A stretch of 64,000 nucleotides of DNA from DATHBD01 sp035296325. Lineage in GTDB: Bacteria; Actinomycetota; Actinomycetes; Mycobacteriales; Micromonosporaceae. The notes under the pieces are model-generated. The model had not been told where the DNA came from and did not search any database. It was given only the letters and a program-made list of their open reading frames with translations. The translations under genes were made by a program, and so were the position numbers. Of the stretch, positions 57,820-64,000 are shown piece after piece (the first letter of the stretch is position 1; each line of letters starts with the position of its first letter). Where the stretch lies: assembly GCA_035296325.1 (NCBI GenBank), contig DATHBD010000031.1, positions 82,666 through 146,665 of the forward strand, written 5' to 3'.

Positions 57820-58370
57820 GGCTCGTTCGGTGGCGACCGGATGACCTGGTGGCCCGCATCGATGATGTGATCTCCGTCTATGGCGAGGCGATGGGGTACT
57901 CCCCCGAGCTGCTGCAGACCCGACGCGGGTACATCGCGGCGCACGTGCACCGCAGGGACTTCCAGGCGGTCGCCACCCTGGACGCCGACGATGCGCTGCT
58001 CGGGTTCGGCTACGGGTACCGCAGCGCGTCCGGGCAGTGGTGGCACGACCAGGTCCGCAACGCGATCTCCCGGGACGCCCGCAAGGTGTGGCTCGCCAAC
58101 GCCTTCGAGCTGGTGGAGCTGCATGTGCGGCCGGCCGCGCAGGGTCGTGGCATCGGTGAACATCAGCTCCGGGACCTGCTGACCCGGGCCACCACCCAGC
58201 AGACCGTGCTGCTCTCCACCCCGGAGGCCGACGAGGCGGCGTCGCGGGCGTGGCGGCTGTACCGCCGGTTCGGCTTCACCGACGTGCTGCGCCAGTTCCG
58301 GTTCCCCGGCGACGACCGGCCGTTCGCCGTACTGGGGCGGCGTCTCCCGATCGACGATCCGTCGGCGTGA
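57816..58370 (+). CDS. GNAT-family acetyltransferase within the carotenoid operon
   Basis: A 184-residue acetyltransferase. The acetyl-CoA loop is LHVRPAAQGRGIGEHQLRDLL, and ASRAWRLYRRFGF is the usual late motif. It overlaps both neighbours by four bases (ATGA, GTGA), so it is made in step with the CrtA-like and CruF-like proteins. An acyl modification of the carotenoid sugar is conceivable, though GNAT enzymes mostly act on amines. Confidence 0.87.
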   Translation: MRLVRWRPDDLVARIDDVISVYGEAMGYSPELLQTRRGYIAAHVHRRDFQAVATLDADDALLGFGYGYRSASGQWWHDQVRNAISRDARKVWLANAFELVELHVRPAAQGRGIGEHQLRDLLTRATTQQTVLLSTPEADEAASRAWRLYRRFGFTDVLRQFRFPGDDRPFAVLGRRLPIDDPSA

Positions 58371-59194
58371 CGCGGCGGCGTGACGCGACGCTGTGGGTGC
58401 CGCTCGCGGCGCTGGTGCTCGCGGAGATCGGCTACCCGCTCGTCGCCGGTACGGCGCGGGCCGGGCTGGTCGTCGCCACCGTCGTGCTGGGCTACCTCGC
58501 CTCGGTGACCGCCGCGGCGCTGACCCGGGGAGCCCGGGCAGCGGCCGTCCTGGTGCTGGTCACCACCGGTGGCGGGTTGGCCGTGGAGGCGCTCGGCGTG
58601 GCCACCGGCGTCCCGTTCGGTTCGTACGCCTACGGCGAAGCCCTCGGGCCGACCCTCGTCGGCGTACCCGTGATCATTCCTCTGGCGTGGACGTGGATGG
58701 CGTGGCCGGCGTGGCTGGCGGCAGGTCGCGTGGTACGCCGGTCCCTGCCGCTGCGCGTCCTCGTGGCCGGGGTCGGCCTCGCCGGGTGGGATCTGTTCCT
58801 GGACCCGCAGATGGTGACCGAGGGGTACTGGACCTGGGCCGACCCGCATCCCGCGCTACCCGGGGTGCCGCAGATCCCGGTCTCGAACTACCTCGGCTGG
58901 CTTGTCGTGGCGATCGTGCTGATGGCACTGCTGGCCTGGCTCGGTGGCCCGGCCGTGCGCCGGCCGGCTGCGACGGGGGAGGCTGCGACGGGGGATGCCC
59001 CGACGGGGCAGGCTGCGAAGGAGCCGGGTGACGCGCCGATGCTGGCGCTGTACCTGTGGACGTACGCGTCGAGCGTGCTGGCGCACGCCGTGTTCCTGGG
59101 TCTGCCCGCGTCCGCCGCGTGGGGCGGCCTGGCGATGGGCCTGGTCGCCGTCCCCCTCGCGACGCGCCTCTGGCTCGACCGGAGGCGCCGGTGA
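58367..59194 (+). CDS. cruF: CruF-like carotenoid 1,2-hydratase (DUF422)
   Basis: Membrane enzyme of 275 residues that adds water to the psi end of an acyclic carotenoid. About seven membrane segments; DUF422 features are GVPFGSYAYGEALGP, PLAWTWMAWPAWL, and GWDLFLDPQMVTEGYW. An insertion of AATGE pentapeptides (residues 201-220) lies in a loop. The GTG start and the stop overlap both neighbours (GTGA). With the next two genes it would give a 1-hydroxylated, glycosylated, 3,4-desaturated end group. Confidence 0.88.
   Translation: MTRRRDATLWVPLAALVLAEIGYPLVAGTARAGLVVATVVLGYLASVTAAALTRGARAAAVLVLVTTGGGLAVEALGVATGVPFGSYAYGEALGPTLVGVPVIIPLAWTWMAWPAWLAAGRVVRRSLPLRVLVAGVGLAGWDLFLDPQMVTEGYWTWADPHPALPGVPQIPVSNYLGWLVVAIVLMALLAWLGGPAVRRPAATGEAATGDAPTGQAAKEPGDAPMLALYLWTYASSVLAHAVFLGLPASAAWGGLAMGLVAVPLATRLWLDRRRR
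58966..59025. repeat. In-frame 15-bp repeat in cruF
   Basis: Four diverged copies of GGCTGCGACGGGGGA encode AATGE-type pentapeptides. Confidence 0.85.
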
Positions 59195-60321
59195 GCACGT
59201 TGACCAACCCGGTGCTCTGGTGCAGCGCGGCGGCCGGACTGGCCACGCTCCACACCGGACTCAACGCGTGGTTGCTCCGGCGCCCACCCCGCCTCGCCGG
59301 CCCCGCCCCCGGGCGGATCGCCGTGCTGCTCCCGGTGCGGGACGAGGCCGAACGGGTGGCCCCGTGCCTGCGCGCGCTGCTCGCCCAGACCGCGGTTCCG
59401 GACCTGCGCATACTGGTGCTCGACGACGGGTCGACGGATGGTACGGCGGATGTGGTGCGTGCGGCGGTCGGCGACGATCCCCGGGTGACCCTGATTCCCG
59501 GCGGAGTACTGCCGCGCGGATGGCTCGGCAAGCCGTACGCCTGCCAGCAACTCGCCGACGCCGCGCCCGGCGCGGACATCCTGGTCTTCGTTGACGCCGA
59601 CGTGGTGCTCGCGCCGCACGCGGTCGCGGCGACCGTGGCGCTGTTGGACGGGCGGGATCTCGTCTCGCCGTACCCGCGGATTGTCGCGGTCGGGGCGCAG
59701 CGGCTGGTGCAACCCCTGCTGCAGTGGACCTGGCTGACGTTCCTGCCGGTACGCCTGGCCGAGCGCTCGGCCCGGCCCTCGCTCACCGCGGCGGGCGGGC
59801 AGCTGCTCGGGGTACGGCGATCGGCGTACCAGGCGGCCGGCGGGCACGCCGGCGTGCGGGACCGGGTGCTGGAGGACATTGAACTGGCCCGGTCGGTGAA
59901 GCGGGCCGGCGGGCGGGTGGCGATCACCGACGGCTCGGCCCTGGCGCGGTGTGAGATGTACCCCACGTGGGCGGCGCTCGTGGAGGGGTACACGAAGTCG
60001 CTGCGGGCCTCGTTCGGCTCACCGCTCGGCGCGGCGGCCGTGTCGGGCCTGCTCGTCGCGGTGTACGTGGTGCCGCCGCTGGCCGCCGTCGGTGCGCTGG
60101 TCGGGGTGGCCGGGCGCGCCACAGGGCTGGCCGGCCTGCTGGGCTACGGTGCGGGCGTGCTGGGCCGGGTGATCTCCGCACGGGCCACCGCGGCCCCGGC
60201 CTGGCCGGATGCGTTGGCGCACCCGCTGTCGGTCGTGCTGCTCGGGTGGCTCACGCTGCGGTCGTACACCCACCGCCGCACCGCGACGTGGAAGGGCCGC
60301 CCGGTCAGCGAAGCGCGGTGA
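59191..60321 (+). CDS. GT2-family carotenoid glycosyltransferase (CruG-like)
   Basis: Family 2 glycosyltransferase of 376 residues. IAVLLPVRDEAERVAPCL, LVLDDGSTDGTADV and VFVDADVVL are the nucleotide-sugar and metal motifs; VLEDIELARSVKRAGG holds the E-D acid motif. Membrane segments lie at the N-terminus and near residues 285-340. Its place between the CruF-like and desaturase genes suggests it glycosylates the hydroxyl made by CruF. The GTG overlaps cruF (GTGA). Confidence 0.88.
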   Translation: MSTLTNPVLWCSAAAGLATLHTGLNAWLLRRPPRLAGPAPGRIAVLLPVRDEAERVAPCLRALLAQTAVPDLRILVLDDGSTDGTADVVRAAVGDDPRVTLIPGGVLPRGWLGKPYACQQLADAAPGADILVFVDADVVLAPHAVAATVALLDGRDLVSPYPRIVAVGAQRLVQPLLQWTWLTFLPVRLAERSARPSLTAAGGQLLGVRRSAYQAAGGHAGVRDRVLEDIELARSVKRAGGRVAITDGSALARCEMYPTWAALVEGYTKSLRASFGSPLGAAAVSGLLVAVYVVPPLAAVGALVGVAGRATGLAGLLGYGAGVLGRVISARATAAPAWPDALAHPLSVVLLGWLTLRSYTHRRTATWKGRPVSEAR

Positions 60322-60357
60322 CCCGCACGATGATTGGCACGCGATGATTGGTGCACG

Positions 60358-61848
60358 ATGACGAGCGTTGTGGTGATCGGCGCGGGGGTCGGCGGGTTGG
60401 CGAGCGCGGCGCGGCTGGCCGCCGCGGGGCACGCGGTCACGGTGTTCGAGCAGTCCGACGTCGTGGGCGGCAAGCTGGGCCGGTACGTCCGGTCCACCCC
60501 GGCGGGGGATTTCCGCTTCGACACCGGGCCCAGCCTCTTCACGCTGCCGCAGATCTCGGCGGAGCTGTTCACCGCGACCGGCGGTGCGGTCGACCTCGGG
60601 CTGCAGCCGCTCGACCCGATCGTGCGGCACCGCTTTCCGGACTCCACCGTCCTGGACTCGTGCGCCCAGCCCGACGAGTTCGCGGCCCGGATCGCGGCCG
60701 CGTTCGGGCCGGCCGCCGCGCAGGACTGGACCGCGCTGTGGCGGCGGGCCGAACGGGTCTGGCAGACCTCATGGGACCACGTGCTCACCTCCTCGGTGGA
60801 CGGTCCCGGAGACCTCGCCCGGCTGGCCTGGCGGCTGCGCGACCTCGCCGCCATCGCACCCGGACAGACCTTGCGTGGGCTGGGACGGCGCCGGCTCCGG
60901 GACCCCCGGCTGCGGATGCTGCTCGACCGGTACGCGACCTACACCGGTGGGGATCCGCGCCGGGCCCCGGCCGCTCTGCTGGCCGTGCCCTACGCCGAAC
61001 TGCACCACGGCGGCTGGTACCTGCGCGGCGGTCTCGGCACCCTCGGTGATGCACTGCTGGCCCGCTGCGTCGATCTCGGCGTCCGGGTGCACACCGGCAC
61101 CGCGGTCACCTCGGTGGACGTCGCCGGCGGCGCGGTGCACGGCGTACGACTCGCCGACGGCACCCTGGTGCGCGCCGATGTGGTGGTGGCCAACGCCGAC
61201 GCGCTGGTCGTCTACCGGGACCTGTTGCCCACCCCCGATCGGGCTGCCCGGCTGGCCCGCTCGCGCAGCCTGGCTGGATTCGTCATCCTGCTCGGGGTAC
61301 GGGGCCGCACGCCCGGACTGGCCCACCACACCGTCTTCTTCCCGGACGACTACGATGCCGAGTTCGACGCGGTGTTCGGCGATCGGCGAACGGGCCTTGC
61401 CGCCCGGCCGGTGCCGGATCCGGCGGTCTTCGTGACCGTGCCGGATGATCCGGCGGTACGGCCGGACGGTCACGAGGCGTGGTTCATCCTGGTCAACGCC
61501 GCCCCGCACGGCCGCTCGGCGAGCACCGTGGACTGGTCGGCGCCCGGCCTGGCGACGTCGTACGCGGATCGGGTGCTCGACGTGCTGGCCGCGCGCGGGA
61601 TGGACGTGCGGGACCGGGTGCTGTTCCGGGAGGTGCGGACGCCGGCCGACCTGGCGACGGCCGCCGGTGCACCGGGGGGATCAATCTACGGCACGGCCAG
61701 CCACGGCCTGACCGGCCTGCTCCGCCCGGCGAACCGTGGCCCGGCGCGCGGCATGTACCTGGTGGGCGGCTCGGTCCACCCGGGCGGTGGCCTGCCGCTG
61801 GTGATGCTGTCCGCGAAGCTCGTCGCCGACCGCATCGGACCCGCCTGA
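60358..61848 (+). CDS. Phytoene-desaturase family FAD enzyme, probably CrtD-like 3,4-desaturase
   Basis: FAD-dependent carotene desaturase of 496 residues. The dinucleotide fold is VVVIGAGVGGLASAARLAAAG, followed by VVGGKLGRYV and RFDTGPSLFTLP; the C-terminal FAD motif is YLVGGSVHPGGGLPLVMLSAK. SLFTLP rather than the phytoene desaturase pattern, and the partner CruF gene, favour CrtD (1-hydroxycarotenoid 3,4-desaturase), but CrtI is not excluded. The ATG lies after a 14-bp repeat (GATGATTGGCACGC) and lacks a clear ribosome site. It ends the operon. Confidence 0.9.
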   Translation: MTSVVVIGAGVGGLASAARLAAAGHAVTVFEQSDVVGGKLGRYVRSTPAGDFRFDTGPSLFTLPQISAELFTATGGAVDLGLQPLDPIVRHRFPDSTVLDSCAQPDEFAARIAAAFGPAAAQDWTALWRRAERVWQTSWDHVLTSSVDGPGDLARLAWRLRDLAAIAPGQTLRGLGRRRLRDPRLRMLLDRYATYTGGDPRRAPAALLAVPYAELHHGGWYLRGGLGTLGDALLARCVDLGVRVHTGTAVTSVDVAGGAVHGVRLADGTLVRADVVVANADALVVYRDLLPTPDRAARLARSRSLAGFVILLGVRGRTPGLAHHTVFFPDDYDAEFDAVFGDRRTGLAARPVPDPAVFVTVPDDPAVRPDGHEAWFILVNAAPHGRSASTVDWSAPGLATSYADRVLDVLAARGMDVRDRVLFREVRTPADLATAAGAPGGSIYGTASHGLTGLLRPANRGPARGMYLVGGSVHPGGGLPLVMLSAKLVADRIGPA

Positions 61849-61911
61849 GCAGGGGCATCCCGCCCCGCCCCGCGACACGCCCGACCCGCGCGCCGCCACT
61901 CGCCGACATGC

Positions 61912-61933
61912 GCGCGAAGCACCGAATTCGCGC
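61912..61933. terminator. Weak hairpin between convergent genes
   Basis: GCGCGAA and TTCGCGC form a 7-bp stem with an 8-base loop between the desaturase and CDP-alcohol phosphatidyltransferase genes. Confidence 0.45.
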
Positions 61934-61978
61934 CTCATTCGGTACCTCAGCCGCATCCGACGAATCACCTGCCCACTC

Positions 61979-62704
61979 TCAGCCCAGCTCCTCGCGGACC
62001 ACGACAAGCAGTTGGAGCAGCCCGATCGCGGCCAGCACCGCCCAGATGGCAGCGGTCACGGTGACCGTGCCGACCGCGAGTTCCGGGCTGACCAGGCCAC
62101 CGATGCCGGCGAAGACCAGCCCGAAGATGGCGAGCAGGATCCGGGTGGGTCGCTCCGCGACGGTCACCGTGCCGATCTCCTGCATGCCCGCGGCACCGGC
62201 CCGGGCCCGGGTGTACTCCTGCAGCCACGCCATGGCGCCACTGAGCACGATCAGCCAGATCGGTGCGCCGAGCAGGCCGAAGGCGACCAACCAGCAGGCC
62301 TCACTGATCCGGTCCGCGAGCGAGTCGTAGATGTGTCCGAGCCGGCTGGTCCGCCGCGACACCACGGCGAGCGCGCCGTCCAGGGTGTCGGCGATCGCGG
62401 ACGCGCACACGAGCACGGCCGCCGCGATCGGCCACCCGCCGCCGGAGCGGACCACCAGCGGCACCGCCACCGAGATCGCCAGGCCCAGCAGGGTCACCGC
62501 GTTGGGGCTGACCCGGGACGCAGCGAGCACCTTCGCCAAGCGGTACGCCATCCGGAGCCAGCCCTGCACCAGCGGCGAGGAACGGCGCGGATCGTACCCA
62601 CCGTGCAGCGCCGACCACCGCGAGGCGTACGTCCCCCAGTCCATCGCGTCGGGCCGTGACGGTGGTGCCGGCGAAACGCGGCGCGGGTACACCTGCTCAG
62701 GCAT
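61979..62704 (-). CDS. CDP-alcohol phosphatidyltransferase family protein
   Basis: Membrane enzyme of about 241 residues that moves a phosphoalcohol headgroup from a CDP carrier. The motif is D-x2-D-G-x2-A-x then G-x3-D-x3-D: ADTLDGALAVVSRRTSRLGHI and YDSLADR. The Arg usually following Ala is Val. About five membrane segments follow. The start at 62704 overlaps metF by 8 bases; the ATG at 62644 (MDWGTYASRW) is an alternative. Its headgroup is unknown. Confidence 0.87.
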   Translation of the reverse strand: MPEQVYPRRVSPAPPSRPDAMDWGTYASRWSALHGGYDPRRSSPLVQGWLRMAYRLAKVLAASRVSPNAVTLLGLAISVAVPLVVRSGGGWPIAAAVLVCASAIADTLDGALAVVSRRTSRLGHIYDSLADRISEACWLVAFGLLGAPIWLIVLSGAMAWLQEYTRARAGAAGMQEIGTVTVAERPTRILLAIFGLVFAGIGGLVSPELAVGTVTVTAAIWAVLAAIGLLQLLVVVREELG

Positions 62705-63614
62705 CGGTGCGGACGCGCAGGTTCTGCCAGACCTCACGGGTGGCGGTGGACCGGTTGAGGGTGATGAAGTGGATGCCCGGCACGCCCTCGGCCAGCAACT
62801 TCGCCGACAGATCCGTGGCAGCCTCCACGCCGATCGCCTGCACGGCCGCCGCGTCGTCGCTCACCGCCCGCAGCCGGTCAGCGAGATCAGCCGGAAAGGC
62901 GGCGCCGGAGAGCTGCGTCATCCGCTCGATCTGCGAGACGTTGGTGACCGGCATCACACCGGCCAGGATCGGCACGTCACACCCGTGTGCCGCGACCGCG
63001 TCGCGCAACCGCGCCCAGTCCTCCCACCTGAAGAAGAACTGGGTGACCGCGAAGTCGGCGCCGGCGCGGCACTTGTTGACGAAGTGCTTCACGTCGCTTT
63101 CGAAGTCCGGGGAGCGGGGGTGCTTCTCCGGGAATGCGGCCACCCCGACGCAGAAGTCGCCGCTGCGCTTGATCAGGCGGACCAGGTCATCGGCGTAGTT
63201 CACGCCGTCCGGATGTGCCACCCACTCCCCCTGCGGGTCGCCGGGCGGGTCACCGCGCACGGCGAGCACATTGCGGATGCCGACCGCCGCGTAGCGGCCG
63301 ATCACCTGACGCAGCTCGGCGACCGAGTGGTTCACCGCCGTGAGATGCGCCATCGGCAGCAGCGTCGTCTCGGTGGCGATGCGCTCGGTCACCGCCACGG
63401 TGCCGTCCCGGTTCGACCCGCCGGCGCCGTAGGTGATCGACACGAACGACGGACGCAGCACCTCCACCTCGCGAATCGCCTGCCAGAGCAGGGTATGGCC
63501 GGCCGGCGTCTTCGGCGGGAAGAACTCGAACGAGAACGTCGGTTCGGCCGCGTGCACGAGGTCCGCGATGGACGGGTGCCGGCGGGGCAGGACCGAAGGG
63601 AGACCGAGCGCCAC
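62697..63614 (-). CDS. metF: Methylenetetrahydrofolate reductase MetF
   Basis: FAD enzyme that reduces 5,10-methylene-THF to 5-methyl-THF for methionine synthesis. It has 305 residues. Motifs are FSFEFFPPKTPAGH with the catalytic Glu, VSITYGAGGSNRDGT, NVLAVRGDPPGDP, AFPEKHP, and FFFRWEDW. The start is GTG at 63614 (VALGLPSVL), giving the usual length; the long repetitive upstream frame overlaps the XRE gene's region and is rejected. It is divergent from the XRE gene. Confidence 0.95.
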   Translation of the reverse strand: MALGLPSVLPRRHPSIADLVHAAEPTFSFEFFPPKTPAGHTLLWQAIREVEVLRPSFVSITYGAGGSNRDGTVAVTERIATETTLLPMAHLTAVNHSVAELRQVIGRYAAVGIRNVLAVRGDPPGDPQGEWVAHPDGVNYADDLVRLIKRSGDFCVGVAAFPEKHPRSPDFESDVKHFVNKCRAGADFAVTQFFFRWEDWARLRDAVAAHGCDVPILAGVMPVTNVSQIERMTQLSGAAFPADLADRLRAVSDDAAAVQAIGVEAATDLSAKLLAEGVPGIHFITLNRSTATREVWQNLRVRTDA

Positions 63615-63724
63615 GCACCGACTGTATCGGGCCGGCCGCGGATGCGGGCGGATCGGTCGGGGCAAAGCGTCGTACCGGTGGGGTAATAAGGGTAGAGGTG
63701 TGGTCCGGTTCGCGGGGGTGGCCG

Positions 63725-64000
63725 ATGGCGACGTCTTCTCAGGAGTCATGTCAGGGGTCCGGCCAGGAGTCCGGCCAGGAGTCACTGGGTGCCGTGCTGT
63801 CCCGGGTGCGGGCGGTGCGCGGGTGCACCCAGGTGCGGCTGGCCGAGCTGCTGTGCGCGGCGTCCGGCACGGCCACCGTCACGCGGCACGAGGTCAGCCG
63901 CTGGGAGCGCGGCAGCCGGGTGCCCACCGCGTTCTGGCTGCGCTGGCTGGCCGTCGTCCTCGACGTTCCGCTGGAGCTGCTCGAGCGGGCCGCGGCGTCC
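63725..64000 (+). CDS. XRE-family helix-turn-helix regulator (truncated by the window end)
   Basis: First 92 residues of a DNA-binding protein. After a short GQES repeat tail, the helix-turn-helix region is VRGCTQVRLAELLCAASGTA followed by VTRHEVSRWERGSRVP. The rest lies outside the window, so the family cannot be refined. The ATG at 63725 follows GGGGGTGG. It is divergent from metF, but nothing shows that it regulates metF. Confidence 0.82.
   Translation, partial: MATSSQESCQGSGQESGQESLGAVLSRVRAVRGCTQVRLAELLCAASGTATVTRHEVSRWERGSRVPTAFWLRWLAVVLDVPLELLERAAAS

Noticed and set aside
63661..63700. TAATAA as a promoter for the XRE gene
   Set aside because: The only -35 at 17 bp is GGCAAA, which does not match; left unannotated.
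1..64000. tRNA or rRNA genes, insertion sequences, prophage
   Set aside because: No cloverleaf, rRNA stretch, transposase, integrase or phage gene was recognised in the window.

Overview
The window is chromosomal DNA of a high-GC (about 72%) actinobacterium. I would place it in Micromonosporaceae. The evidence is the dcw gene order without ftsA, MurE with the meso-DAP signature DNPR, the MurT/GatD pair, an ImuA/ImuB/DnaE2 mutasome, and a CruF/glycosyltransferase/carotene-desaturase set like that reported for sioxanthin in Salinispora (from memory). GTG and TTG starts are common, and many genes overlap by 1-4 bases.

Layout. (1) 1-17393, minus strand: the division and cell-wall (dcw) cluster, transcribed mraZ-rsmH-ftsL-ftsI-murE-murF-mraY-murD-ftsW-murG-murC-ftsQ-ftsZ-yggS. 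It has a mraZ promoter overlaid by a four-repeat MraZ operator and a second promoter in front of ftsZ. (2) 17732-19940, plus: murT-gatD, lipid II amidation. (3) 20036-26678: a membrane protein of unknown function, then a moxR-DUF58-transglutaminase operon behind a consensus-like promoter, ending at a strong terminator. (4) 26836-33674: DUF3040 protein, DinB, a phosphodiesterase, a methyltransferase, an aldo/keto reductase, a lipoprotein L,D-transpeptidase and a small zinc-ribbon protein. (5) 33685-42880, minus: an SOS mutagenesis operon (SAV_6107/HEPN-like protein, ImuA, ImuB, an HNH nuclease, DnaE2) with a perfect LexA box and a second near-perfect one upstream. (6) 43454-54418: double HIT protein, a secreted galactose oxidase with a carbohydrate-binding module, two secreted proteins, a CdsA-like enzyme coupled to an acyltransferase-aminotransferase fusion, and small metabolic and regulatory genes. 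(7) 54620-61848, plus: a compact operon of hydrolase, EamA transporter, YbaK-like deacylase and five overlapping or closely spaced genes for modifying an acyclic carotenoid end group. (8) 61979-64000: CDP-alcohol phosphatidyltransferase, metF and the start of an XRE regulator.

The most unusual property is spread over the whole window. Short tandem repeats have expanded inside many genes, including essential ones (MurE, MurD, FtsI, FtsL, MurT), and in DnaE2, ImuA and ImuB. Inside genes the unit is a multiple of three (mostly 15 bp, also 6, 12, 18, 24 and 30), so the frame survives and disordered linkers result. Between genes the unit is usually 13, 14 or 16 bp. This looks like a lineage with frequent repeat slippage, filtered by the reading frame.

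No tRNA, rRNA, insertion sequence, prophage or CRISPR array was recognised.
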